Positions 1-13,000 of a stretch of DNA of 64,000 bases are shown piece after piece (position 1 is the stretch's first letter; every line of letters begins with the position of its first letter). Location: NCBI GenBank assembly GCA_964007475.1, contig OZ023275.1:11139829-11203828 (forward strand). The letters are read 5' to 3'. Made by a program: the position numbers and the translations under genes. The notes below the pieces were generated by a model, which saw nothing but the letters and a program-made list of their open reading frames with translations, was not told the origin of the DNA and ran no database searches. Source of the stretch: Hybos culiciformis (lineage: Eukaryota; Arthropoda; Insecta; Diptera; Hybotidae).

Positions 1-303
1 AATATAAATTAATTTATTATAGAATGCAAATTAGAATGGATAAATAAAACCTTTTTATTTATTTTTTTGTCTTCAATTGATCAAGTTCAATATCAAGTTC
101 AACGAATTCTTTGTTGACTTAATGTATATTTTTGCTGACTTAAGTTGACTAGTTGACGCAGCTGTTAACTTTATAGAGTATTATAAAATTTTGTGTGTGT
201 TTTTTTTTTTTTTTAATAAAAATAACTTTTCCAGTATAACTTATTTTTCATGATTTTCATAGAAGAATTATTATATACAGAAAATTATTTAAAGATTAAT
301 AAT

Positions 304-560
304 AGTAGATTACAACACATGTTAAGAAAATTTGTTATTACAACGAGTTGTGTATTTACACATGCACACATGCACACGAGACAAGTGTGCATGTGTTTTT
401 GTTTATATACACAACGAGCTGTATAACAAATTTTATTAACATGTTTTGTATACTGCTTTAATGTGCATGGAGAGGTAGTTGACATTTGCAATGAAAAAAA
501 TAAACAAAAAAGTTCAAAATGAAGCAAGGAAATAAAATTTAATTAATACGGAAGTAAATT
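304..560 (+). repeat. Dispersed repeat, partial copy 1
   Basis: It starts with AGTAGATTACAACACATG and continues through an internal imperfect palindrome whose arms contain ACGAGTTGTGTAT and ATACACAACGAGCTG. It then reads TTTTGTATACTGC and AAGTTCAAAATGAAG. The same order appears, reverse-complemented, at 2425-2681. The match fades soon after 540. Confidence 0.8.
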
Positions 561-595
561 TATTTTTCGAAATGATTTCAAACCAGATGATTTAA

Positions 596-770
596 GATCA
601 GCTAATTCCTAAAATAATAAAAAAAAATATAGTAACTTTTCCAAAAAAAAATATTAGATTTTTTTTTTTTGCAATTGACAAATTTTTTTTTGCAAAAAAA
701 AAAAAATCTAATAATTTTTTTTGGAAAAATTACTAATTTTTTTTTCCATTATTTTAGGAATTAGCTGATC
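596..770. mobile_element. 175-bp palindromic MITE-like element
   Basis: The ends GATCAGCTAATTCCTAAAAT (596-615) and their reverse complement (751-770) bound a nearly perfect hairpin. The arms continue through a stretch like TAGTAACTTTTCC and its complement, and long A/T runs, to a small TTGACAAA loop. No open frame. It probably inserted in or near repeat copy 1; no target duplication is obvious. Confidence 0.75.
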
Positions 771-1110
771 TCATGAAATTTTATTTTTTTTTATAATTAA
801 AATTAAATTAAAATTAAAATTAAAATTATAATTATTTTAGTTTATAATTAAAATTTAATTTTACCTTTTTGTAATCTCCTTGTTGCTGCAATTTTTCTGG
901 TTGACAAAAGAAAAAAATAAATTCTTGACAATTGACATCAAACTTTCTTTATAATGCCAGACTTTCAAGGTTACCATTGCTCTATTTTTATTCATTTTGT
1001 TTTTTTTTTAATAAAATAAGTGCAATTTTCGTGGTTTAAATTTTTGTACTAAAATCCAATCACACTCGCTTAAATATTTAGTAGTAGAGGTTCGAAGATC
1101 CTTTAAAAAT

Positions 1111-1800
1111 AGTAGATTGTAACACATGTTAAGAAAATTCATCGACTGATCGACTGGCCGCTTTTTAGGAAAACAAAAAAAATAGCTGCGTGTTTTTTTA
1201 TTGGTTCTTTTTTTTTCTTTTTCTTTTTTTGTTTTATTTTGTTTTTAGCTAAAATAATAAAAGTTTGTAGTTCTATAATAAAAGTTTGTAGTTATAAAAA
1301 CTACATAGTTGTACCGCACAAGAACTTGCTGTCGAGAATACTTAAATTTAACATTTTTACGGAGCGCGCCGCGCAATCCAGTCACGTTAAGATTTATCTT
1401 CGGCATTACATCGATAATTTTTTTTTTGATTTTGCTCAGAGGGAAAATATAGATTTTTAGCATTATAAACTAAACTTTATTATCACATTGATATGATGCA
1501 TGTGAGAGGAGCTGCAATCTATACATTTGCAATTTTTTAATTTTTTTTTTGGTATTTGTCTGTATTGAAATATTGTGAGTGTGAGTGATATTATTTTTGT
1601 TTATAGTATTACGCAGCTCCAAACGAAGTAAGTAAATACAATTTACTTAATAGGGAAATGTAAATAAAATTTACTTAAGTGAATAATTACATGTGTATTG
1701 ATGCATGTAATAGAACATTTACGGACCTAAATTTACGATTATAAATACAACTTACCGAACACATGCACATTAAAAGTTTTTAGTACACGCCAAAATCAAG
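1111..1800 (+). repeat. Dispersed repeat, interrupted partial copy 2
   Basis: Blocks of the same repeat recur in order: the end motif AGTAGATTGTAACACATG (1111), ATGTGAGAGG..GCTGCAATCT (about 1500-1520), and AATACAACTTACCGA..ACATGCACATTAAAA (about 1745-1776). Unrelated or diverged sequence separates them. All are reverse complements of blocks in 2260-2681. A chance open frame at 1239-1460 lies inside and is not a gene. Confidence 0.65.
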
Positions 1801-2259
1801 GCTAAGTTCATTTACTTGTTTGAAAATTAATTAATAATTTTTAAATTGATGGTGTCGCCCATTTATCGAATCTACTAGAAGTCAAAATTAAAAATTTATT
1901 TTTATAATCCTTAATATAATCTTATATTTAAATGTTTGAAATTATTTTTTGTGAGCTTAATTTTATTTTAGAAAGGAAAAATCGAATTTCCAAGCGTTTA
2001 GAATCGGCCTGTAACATTATTATTAATACATGATTTATATTCATAGTTATACATTATCAACAATAATATATCATATGATGTTTTATTTCTTTTCTTGCCT
2101 TACTAGGGTATATGTATCTACACATTTTTATATACAATATAAATTCATTTTTAAAACATCTGCCCTTGTAATGTGAACTAATATGTCATGAAAAAAATAT
2201 AAAAAATTAGAAAAAAATGTTTTTAAGGACATTAGTATATAATTAAATAATATTCATTA

Positions 2260-2681
2260 TATTATTTTAATGTGCATGTGATCGGTAAGTTGTATTTACA
2301 ATCTATAATTTAGCTCGGTAAATGGTATATTAAATGCGTCAATTATTTATTTAAGAAAATTTTATTTACTACACACTTCAATTTTATTTACCACATTTCA
2401 ATTTTATTTACTTTCTTCATTTTGAACTTTTGTTTATTTTTTGCATTGCAAATGTAAAGATTGCAACTACCTCTCACATGACATTAAAACAGTATACAAA
2501 ACACGTTAATAAAATTTGTTTTACAGCTCGTTGTGTATATACACAAAAATGGACACTTGTCAATATTATATCACTCGACCTAACGGTCTCGTAATATAAG
2601 TATTGAAGCGTGTCCATGTGTTTTTGTGTATACACAACTCGTTGTAATAACAAATTTTCTTAACATGTGTTATAATCTACT
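2260..2681 (-). repeat. Dispersed repeat, most continuous copy
   Basis: The most continuous copy of the repeat, in opposite orientation to the two on its left. On the minus strand it starts AGTAGATTATAACACATG, passes a palindromic stretch (ACGAGTTGTGTATACAC and its complement flanking a unique core near 2560-2605), and ends near ATGCACATTAAAAT (about 2267). No coding capacity. Confidence 0.75.
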
Positions 2682-2938
2682 ATCACAAACAAGCTGGTAG
2701 ATACATATTTAAAACTGTTTTATACATCTAATTTTTGTTATAAAAAAGGGGAATAAAATTAAAAAAATGTAATTAGGTAGATATACTTAGGTATATTTTA
2801 TTTCTTTTTTTCCGCCTGAAATGAATTTTTATTGAACTGAATGATGTATTGAAAAAGAAGTACCTTCGCTGAAGCTATTTCATTCTGACATTCTCATCTT
2901 CAATTATCTGTGAATGGTTATATGAACTGTTATTTTTG

Positions 2939-3059
2939 AAAGTGGTATAAGTCCATTTTTTCATGTATCATTTGTTCATGTAAATATGGGGAGAAGGTGG
3001 CTATATCTTACTAAAATTACCATTAACTCATTTTTTTAAAAAGTGGACTTATACCACTT
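2939..3059. mobile_element. Small foldback element, about 120 bp
   Basis: The terminal arms AAGTGGTATAAGTCCATTTTT and the complementary AAAAAGTGGACTTATACCACTT pair over about 22 bp with one mismatch, enclosing about 75 bp of unrelated sequence. It may be a miniature inverted-repeat element or a simple stem-loop. Confidence 0.6.
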
Positions 3060-4554
3060 ACAAAAAAAAACAGCTCATATGTATGTGATCTCTAGGTAAA
3101 AGTGAAATTTTCCATTCATTAGTTTTTAAATAAAATTTAAATGAAATTTTATCCTTAGAGCAAAAAGTAAAATATATCCAAACAATTTTTATTTTATTGT
3201 TCATATAAAAATTTTTTTTTTTAATTTATGTAGGGTAGGTTCTTTAAAAAAATGTACATATTTATATAAATTTGATCGTTTTCATTCTTAAATGTATCAA
3301 AAAATCTCAATAAAATTTTACTAACAAATATGTATCACTTACCTATTTATATATTTCATAAATATACCAGACTCATGTATATTTATACAGGTACAAATAA
3401 AAATATTTATATTTACTTCTCCTTCAAAAGAATAATAATAATATGTATGGTTATGAGTTATGAATTTGAAACAAAAAATAAAAAAAAAAAATTAAATGTG
3501 AACTATATAAATTCGGTACAAAATAAATTTAGATTTGCATCATATAGTTTCAGGCAAATGTAAATGCATAATAAAAGGAGTATCAACATTCGTGGCTTTA
3601 TTAGTTAGAAAAAATATTACTTCTTATATAATCATAATGAAATTTAAAATAAACTTAAATCAAAACATAAATAAATCTGTTTTTCTAGATTCTGATTATA
3701 TGTAATAAATCTCCGAATTATTTGTTAAGATTAGTTTCTGATACGATGATAAAAAATCAAGCAAAAATTATTTTTTTAAAAATATATCAGTTAATCGAGT
3801 AAAGCTCTTAACTGAGTGCACATAATTGCTTGAACCAGAGAATCCCCTCACAAAATCAAAACACCTGAAGAAACGGAAAATTTTAATCATTGTGTTTCAC
3901 CTAAAAATTTGGTAAAAATAATAATTTTTAAATATTATTAAGAAGTTCGGAAGTGCCACTGTAAATTAAACTCCTTATTTGAAAAATCAGAGGTTCTTAA
4001 GTTTTTACACGGTTCGCAAAGTTATTAAACAATTTTAAACACTTCTATCATAAAATAATTAGTTCTGTTGTGAAAATTAAGATAAGAGATTATCTTAAAA
4101 AAAAGAGTGGCAAACTTCTTATGTAAATAATTAAAATAAATCTTAAATCCGAAAAGATTTACATAAAAATTGACACTCTCTATTTTGCATTTATAAACAT
4201 TTTGAGAATAAAAATCCCAAATTGTATGTTTTAAAATGTTTTTCAAAGCTAAAGTACTTTACGTTGTTTATTATGAGTTTTCTTCTATAGGTAGTTTATT
4301 TAATCAAATCTACATATTTTATTAATTCCAAAAAAATTAAAAATTTATTATATAATCATTGGAAAATTGTGAGTAAATAGAAGGTAAATTGGTTTAATTG
4401 AATGAAAATGGAGTTATAATACAAATTTTCTTGGTGGAAAAAATGATCTTCTGATATATATAAATGTATGAGTAATTGTTTAATAAGGAATTAAAAAAGA
4501 ACAATAAAAAAAGGAAATTAAAAACTTTTCGAACAAAAGTTCGCAAATTCACCA

Positions 4555-4900
4555 TTGGATGATGACAACACCACATCATCATCGCGGGTGGTATTTGGTT
4601 TGTTGAAATATCTGTCGGATTTTCGGCGTCAGCCGCAAATCCCACTGACCAACCCCCAGTCCACCCGCCCGCCCGCCGCCCCCCATCTCCCTTTCGTTAC
4701 GAGGCAAATCGGGCAAAAAAAAAAAATTGCGCATATAAAATGCATGAAAAATTTGGGGGGCAAAATGTCATTTGTCCGCGCATTTTGAGACAATTGTTCG
4801 CGGCGGACAAATGTCATTTTACAATCGCGGACAAATGTCATTTTGTAAAATGACATCATCGCGGACAAATGTCCCGCGGACAAATGTCACGGCGCCCTTT
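4555..4900. repeat. GC-rich island with repeated GCGGACAAATGTC units
   Basis: This patch is far richer in G and C than anything nearby: CCGCCCGCCCGCC-like sequence lies at 4661-4681. It is followed by units of GCGGACAAATGTC at about 4803, 4827, 4861 and 4876, plus an inverted relative (AAATGTCATTTGTCCGCG, 4763-4780). A palindrome TGTCATTTTGTAAAATGACA occupies 4836-4855, and the island ends in CACGGCGCCCTTTT. Overlapping open frames on both strands have no convincing protein. It is probably the end of a transposable element with subterminal repeats. Confidence 0.65.
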
Positions 4901-5653
4901 TATTGTATAGATTTAGAATATTCAAATATTTTTTTTTTCGAAATTATTGGGTTTTGCTTTTAACAACAACCTATTCTGTTTTTTCTTATCAAAAAATTAT
5001 TATTGTTTCTGTTTTTTTTTTTTTGGGAATTTTACATTAAAATTTAATATTTGATTGTATCATTCATTAAAAGTTTATTACACATTTAATGGATACAGAA
5101 AAACAATGTAACTTTATCCTTTTCAATGTGTAATTGCATGGTACAGTGTATATTTACAGATATATGAATAGGAATTCTAGAAGAAAAACAATATTTATTG
5201 TTGCAATTTAAATTTTAATTGAATTGAACTCATTTCCCTTTTTTATTCAATGAAGGAATATCATATTATTTACTATCTCCTTGTATATTATACTTTTTTT
5301 GCTGAAATTTTCAACATCATTTTCGTCCTAATATTCTGTGTTAGAACAATTTTATACCATAGCAATTATTGTACATACATGTACTTTAGCTTTTACTTGT
5401 AATAAGTTTTAATAATAAAAAAGGTGGAAATTATACATAAGTATTAAATTCTGATCGGCTTTTACATTTTTTTTAGTGCAAAAGTTCAAATTTTATGCAT
5501 ATATTTTTAATTACAAATTTCTTTTCCTGTTTCGTGTGATATTCTTGCATTCTTATATGTATTTAATGTGCATTGTATATGTAAAATATTAATTTAATTA
5601 AGTAAGGATAATTTGAATATAATGTCAATAATATTTATTATATTAATATATAT

Positions 5654-7079
5654 CAATGAATTCTATATCTATCAAGAACAATCTATCAAATTTTCTATGT
5701 ATATGTTTGTCTAATGAGATTTTTAATTTTTTATATGAAAGTCAAAGAAAAATTAATATTTTTTTGAAATTTTATATTAAAAATAAATACATTTAAAATT
5801 AATTTTGAACTAATTCTGTGGTGGGATGTTAAGATTTCGAAAAATTCGATATTCGACATTCGATCGAATGGCAGTATGTTATGAGAAAATCGCTTCTACG
5901 TTTTCTCGCTACGGTATCACAAAAAAATTTTCAAGTGATACAGAATCGAATAAAAAAAATGTATGAAAAAAGAAATTATTTTTATACAAAATTATTTTTA
6001 AAAATTAATTTTGAATAAACAAAAATTTTTTTTTTTTAATTATATAAAAATAAAATAATTAAAAAAAAATTATTTATATTAATAAAAAAAAAAGAATCTA
6101 AAGGTAGGTAAACATTTTTATTTATAAAAATTAAAAAATTAATTTTAATAAATGTAAATAAAAATAACTAGGTATGATATGATGTATGAAAAGTTATTTA
6201 TTATTATTTACTTTTTGCTTTTTTTTTTCTAACGTCAAAAATCATTTCAGAAAATGATTTTCGAAAGTATCGAAGCGAGAAAATCTTAACATGTTGCCAA
6301 AAAATCCACTCGCTTCGATGTTCGATACATCTTCGCTGTTCGAGTGACAACTTAACATGCCACCACAGGTGAGTTTTTCGAATCTTTATTTAATTTTCTT
6401 TCAATTATAGAAAGCCACCAGGAAATTTATGGTTTTTAATGGATTTGAAAACCTACAAGAATAAAAAAAAAGTTTTTAGCAATTTTTTTTTTTTTTTTTA
6501 CAGTGACAACAGACAAAATTTGAACAGGCGGTATACTATTAATTTTAAAATTATTATTATTTGAATTATGTATTTATTTATCATTTTTCGGCCTGTTTTA
6601 AAAAATTTAAATCAAAACTTTTTTACTTTTTGTTTTAACTTTTTAATATTTATTTTCTTCTAGCACAAAAAAGAGTAAGCAAAAGGATTAGCTGTGTAGA
6701 AGGTTTAACAGTAATTTGATTTTTTAATGGAAATTTTTTATAAGAAATTTTTATTTAATTCCATCCATTTTATTAGAATTATTTTGTTTTTATCATCAAA
6801 TGTTATTTTGAAAAATAAATCTTTTTTACAAAACTTTTATATTTTAATTAAATTGAATTTACATATTTTTAAATGCAGAACATTTCTAATATTACGAAAA
6901 ACATCCATACGTAAGTATATCATCTATATACCTTCCAAAAAAAAAGAAGATATTTTATAAAAATAAAAAAAAATTTAAGTAAATACACATGTGATAATAT
7001 TATTTTCCTTTACTGTTTCATTAAGCACTTGACATATGAAAATTTGATAAATTGTTCTTGATAGATGTAGAATTCATTG
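5654..7079. repeat. Long-range inverted repeat around the TIR element
   Basis: Bases 5654-5703 (CAATGAATTCTATATCTATC, then AAGAACAAT) are closely matched in reverse complement at 7033-7079, with weaker similarity extending about 25 bp on either side. The arms are 1.3 kb apart and enclose the 5816-6369 element, suggesting an older inverted-repeat element that received a later insertion. Confidence 0.65.
5816..6369. mobile_element. 554-bp terminal-inverted-repeat element
   Basis: The left end is CTGTGGTGGGATGTTAAG, and the right end, on the minus strand, is CTGTGGTGGCATGTTAAG: 17 of 18 identical. Next to each end are related TTCGAT-rich stretches, such as TTCGATATTCGACATTCGAT at 5846-5865 and CTTCGATGTTCGATAC near 6314. 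No transposase frame and no clear target duplication are seen. Non-autonomous DNA transposon; family not assigned. Confidence 0.8.
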
Positions 7080-7099
7080 TGTATATATATGTACAAAAT

Positions 7100-10000
7100 T
7101 TCGTAAACCAACAAAAAGTTAGTACTCGCATGTGGACGCTCTTTTAGGAAAATGATGGAATCACCGAAATTACAATTTAAATGATTTGAATTAGGTTTGA
7201 TGTGGTAAGCTAATAAAATAAAAATTTTGGAAAATGAAAAAAAAAAAATTACGTTGTGTAGTAAAATAAGAAATTTATTAGTAAAAAAATTCCTTTATTC
7301 AGTCATGTAGAACAACTTGTTACAAAAATAAGCTATTTTTGAAACTTTGAATATGTGAAACGTCAAATACACATTTTATTCATAAATGATTTAAGACTTT
7401 CAGTTTAGCATCTGTTTTTTGTTAATTTTTTTCTTCCGGGTTTCTTTTATACATAGGTTTATAAAAAAATTTCCTTTACAAGAAAGGAATAGAAATTTTA
7501 TCGTTAAAGGTTTTAATGAAAAACTTTTGCGATTCTTCCTTGAATATTAATAGATTAAGATTTCATATTGTACTCTTTTTTAATAAATATATAACCAACA
7601 TTATTCTTCAAAGAAAATTATGAACAATAAAGGAATTTTTAAAATATGTTAATCTATAATGAATCACAAATGTTAGAAATAAAATAAGAATATGTATACT
7701 CTCAAATCGACTGAGAGATTTTTATGTATTTAAATATTTATTTCAAAAACTAATCGATAATTGGGTTGATTGTTTTAAAGAAATTTAAAAACAAAATTGA
7801 TATATGGTGGCCATCAAGTTTGAATTTTTTTTTGACGAATTTGATCATAATGTCTCATGGATTTTTTGCAAACGAGTTAGATAGAGATTGTTCTGCTCAC
7901 ACAATCATTATTGTTGCCCAAGGAAAGGACACTAATTTTCTATTTTTTTTTTTAAATAATAAACTCTTTAATTACTTAATTTTTGTTAAAATATTTGCTT
8001 TTAATATAAAATCCTAAATAATAATTTCCATGGCATAATAATTATCCTTTTTAAAGAAAGCATAATATTTCTTGAGGATATTAAAATGACCGACTTACAT
8101 AAAAATTTATTACATTGCCCAATGGGATAACTTTATTAACTTAAAGAAAATATATGTAATAATTAGCTATACGTTATTTTATCCCTTTTTTTACTAGTTG
8201 AAAATTAAAGTCTTATTTTATACATATACTCTATTTCATTTACTTTACTTTCATAAGATACATTTGAAGTTATAATAATTACTTAATTTAGAATAATTTC
8301 TAATAATATTATTCTTCTAAGAGCTTCTATAATAATGATTTAATAATTATATTCAAATTATAGAATTTACCACTCATTGTGATTATGCTTTTCACTATAT
8401 TGCAACCTTACAAAATATAAATATTGAATAAAAATTAGTTCAATTTTAAAATACATACACTAAAAAAACTGTTTTGCTCCTAAATTATTTCAAATAAAAT
8501 TCGATGCAGTTCTTGTTTGATTTGATCTATAGTTATATTATATCAAAATTTTCATCAAAATTACTTTACCTATTGGATTAAACAAGAGCAAAATAATTGA
8601 AAGTTGCAATTTTTTTAAGAGTGAACTACAAAAAAACACTGTTGATCAAAGTTAACACAGTTGATTTGTAATGTTGTTATGTTTTTTGTCGACAAATGAT
8701 ATGTTATAAATGTATAGAGTCTATCAGAATTTTTTAATATAAAAGCAATGCAATATGACATATAAAATACAGAGATATTAGTAAAATATTTTTTGCGATA
8801 TATCTTGTGCAGCTTTTTCAATTTAAACTTTAACTTATTTGTCTTTTCAAACACATACTTTTTGGTAATACATTCAGACAGGAAGAATTTTCATAAAATT
8901 TTCCTGTTAAAATTCTTTAAAATGAATCTTTTAAAAATATACACTCCGATAAAATACAAGTTTATTGCCTTATAAGCGCAATAGCACATCTTGTAGAAAT
9001 GATTTAAGGTAAATATGTAAATATATTTTTTTAACATATAAAATACAATTTTTCCAAGCTATTTAAAGCATATTTTTTGTTACATATTTATTGTGAATTC
9101 CACTTTAATTATTTCTAGCATTAATGATTTAGCAATTATTTTGATTACTATATTGACATTTGGGTTTTATGCAATGTTTAACTTGTTGTAATTGAAACTG
9201 GATTCATTCACATAAAAAAATGAGCTGGAACAATGATACCATCGGCAATGTACCAAAAAGTTTATAATTTACGATCTTCATCAAAAAAGAAAAAAAAATG
9301 TTTCGTCTCTCATAAATACAACTAAAATGTCACTATAAAAGTCAAATCACATTATCACATAATAGGTAGTCCAAATAATAGTAAATCCCAATAATGGGAA
9401 GTACTTTTTTTTTAAATTATTAATATTATATAAAGTGTATGTCACAAGAATTCTATCCAGCCACTGGCTCCCAAACTGTCTGTATATCCTGTTATTTAAA
9501 ATAAATTTTTACAATGATACTTGTTACAATTTATTTCTTAATCGTATATATGTTGTATACCTCAATATATTTTGTATGAAAAATTCATTTTTTTTTTGCG
9601 GCGAAATTTATGTCTCACTTTTTACGAGCTTATGTTCTTAAAAAAATATTTATAAAAATATTGGAATATAAATTTTTATAAATATTTTTGCAAAATTTGT
9701 GTATTAAACGACTGTGTGTACATTTCCAAAAAAATTTTATATATATATTTGACATTGGAACTTTAATTTTTCATTTTTTCCTTGAATTTTGTACTTTGAC
9801 GAAATGAAAACAGAATAAAATAACAGATAAATGTTTTCCATTTATTTTTATTAAAAAAAAAAAAAAATAAAAAAATAAAAAAAAAAATAAAACGTGATAT
9901 TATTCTTTAAAAAGAGAAAAATAAAACAAAACCAAAAATAATAATATTATATCGTAGTAATAACTTTAAATCCTGAAACATTGAATCGAAATATGTAAAT

Positions 10001-13000
10001 CTTATGTTCGTGAGGAAAAGGGCATAAAATAACTTAAGATTTTTAAATTTGAAAAGAAAAGATATTAAAATAAAGTATATTATTGTAGCTTTCGTCTTTA
10101 ATTTACAACCGACTAAATCAATCAATGTTCACACGAAACCTTAATACACTTCAGTTCTCCACACCATTGCACCTTTCTTCTTGGTAATACATCAAAACTT
10201 ATTAAAATAGTTTTTAATGCTAATAATAAATTCTTCATAAAAACTTAACAAATTGTTTATTAATTAGAAAATCGACAATTTTGATATGAAGTATCATTAT
10301 TGACTTAACCACCGCCAGTCCTCAGATACAATCGTAGTTTTGATAAATTATGTTAATTACATTATTTTTCCCACTATAATTTCAATGTTTAAAAATGAAT
10401 AATGAATTAATGATAATAAAAAAATAATGTTTCATTTTTATGTCCCTTAAATTGGATTTGATTTCTACACAGAGAATTAAGAAATGTGAAGTTGAAATAG
10501 GACTCAAGTGTAACTATTTGCAGAATTCTCTTTATTATTCGTGTTTTAAGGAAAAAAAAATTCATTACCCATTCCCTTCCTCTACGGAAAAAAAAAATTG
10601 CATTCAATTATATTTAATAACCCTAATTTTTAAAATTTGTTCCTTTGACATTAATTTGATAGTTTTTTTTGTTTTTTACAAAAGTGCATTTACATTTTTA
10701 AAAGTAAAAAAAAAAAAAATAATAAAAAAAATTATTTCAGCATTAAACTTCTATCTCGTCCATAGGAAAGAAAATTATTGTTTTCTTTTTTATTCAAAAA
10801 AACAAAAAAATTAAAAATGAACACAAAAATAAGAACTTTTTTTGTAGTTTTTTAAGCGTAAAAAATTCCATTTAACTTTGTGAATGTGAATGTTTTTGTT
10901 ATTTTACTTTTATCATGTTCACTTTTTAGTACTTTAGAAATTTTAACCTGAATTTTTTGTTTGCAGAAAAATGTTTAACATTATAAAAAAATTGGAAAAC
11001 AGAATTTTTTTAAGCTTTTATATTAAAGCTTAAGAAAGGTTTCCGTTGTTGGAAAATCAACGGAAACCCTTTTTTTAACTGGATTTTGTTCCGGTATTTG
11101 TTTTATTTCTTTATCATATAATCTTAGAAAAAGTTGAATTTTTAATAGTTGTATGACTAGTTATATAAAGTAGTTTACTAAATTAAAATCAAATCTTAAA
11201 AATAGTAGTCCACTTATGAACAATATTTTTTTAATATTATTTTTTAGCTAATTGTTGCGGTTTAAGCTTTAAAATTTCCAAAGATTTTTGGTTTTAGATA
11301 AGAACAAGTTTGCAAAAAATCTGTTGGTTCGTAATATTGCATACCTAAGTTTTTATATATAAATCTATTCAATGCTATTTGGAAACAAAATTTTTAATAA
11401 TTAAATTAAGCCCGATTGGTTATTAAATAAACTGAGGTTCTGCTTTTCTAATTTTTTTCTTTTAACTTAAATAAATTTGATAAATTTAGATTTAATTAGT
11501 TTTTAATATTTGTTTCATATGTTGTTAAAATTGTAAGGTAAGATTCCTATTATTATTAAATTGTTCACTATCAAAGCAAGAAATGAAATTTTATCCTCAG
11601 TATCAGAGTTTTATGTAAAAATACAATTTGTTTGCAAGGTTTTAAATTTTTTTTAATAAAGTTTTTGATTTCTATTTAGGTACTTTTCAAAGCTAAAAGA
11701 ATAGAAATAGAGAAAAATGTTCTCCTTTTCATTTATAAAAATTGAACTGAACTTAATAGGAAGTAATAAAAATCCATAATTTAAAGTCATTATTTTCTTC
11801 TTTATATAAGTCTAAAACATTTTTTTTTGCTTTAATTTAATCTTTAATGCTTAATGCATAAAATATATATATGAACAGGAAGAATACGCGAATGGTATTG
11901 GAAAATATGAATAGGAATTTGTTAACAACGTTCGTGAATATTTTCCATCCTTTTTTTATATTCATAGAATTTTCAATTAACTATTATAGAATAGAATAAA
12001 AATTATGAAAAAAAATCATGAAAAATTGATTAAAGGTACATTCACATTCACAAATTCAGCAAAAAAAAATTATATTCAGGAATTTCTTCATTATTTATTG
12101 TTTTATGAGTTGATATGAAATACTCTTATCAACTTTTCATTCGATAATTAAAAAACAAAGTATTTCTAACAATTATTATTATATTGCGTACAGAACTTTT
12201 AATTGTAATGAATTAAAGAAATAAAATAAACACCAATTAGTAAATCAAATCAAAATTAGTTTTGTGTACTTTTGCACCAAAACAACGTAAAATTTTTGAA
12301 ATTGCTACTCCCAAAATTAAAAAAATACCGTGCAATTTAATGTAGTGTAAGGCGAGGGCTTAAGCCTTAAACTTATGTGCCATGCACTTTTGTTTGCACA
12401 CTTTTAATAATAAATATTAGACTGGCCAAAAATATTAATAAAAAGGGGAAGTACATTAAAGAATAATTGGTTAAAAAAACTATGTTATTTATGCATAACT
12501 CAGTAGATAAGAGAACAAGTAAAACTCTGTAATATTTTAAATAATATTTAATGATAATAAATAAATTTCAATTTGAATATTATTCTATATAAGAAAAAAT
12601 ATGCATAAAATAGCATTTATATATAAGTAAATATTCAACTACATACTTGAATTTTAATAATATTGAAAATATCTTGACACAATTTTTAGTGCACTTATGC
12701 ATAAATAATAGGTACTTAAAGAGTTGATATTTGCATGTATCTTATATTCTCTTATAGATTCATTAGAAATCAATTCTGCATTGTGAACTTGAGAAAAACA
12801 TCTTGAAATATGAATTATAAGTCCTAGTCTTTATAATAAATACACTACTGAAGAGAAAACTCGTTATAGAATCAGCTATAAAAGTTTTAACATTTTGTAG
12901 AATTTGCTTTTTAGTTAGAAAATGTTATTAAAAAAAACAAAGTATATATGTTTAAAGTATCAATGTATTCACACATTCAAAGTATTTAATCTCTTTTACT

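Noticed and set aside
1239..1463. Open frames on both strands around 1239-1463
   Set aside because: They lie inside an interrupted repeat copy, include a direct repeat of AAAGTTTGTAGTT, and show no protein similarity I recognise.
4394..4963. Overlapping open frames on both strands over the GC-rich island
   Set aside because: They arise because the GC-rich repeat has few stops. The translations are repetitive (MSFYNRGQMSF type) and reflect the DNA repeat, not a protein.
10440..10814. 124-codon open frame
   Set aside because: It crosses several A/T runs, has low-complexity composition, and resembles no known domain. Stop-free frames of this length are not surprising over 64 kb.
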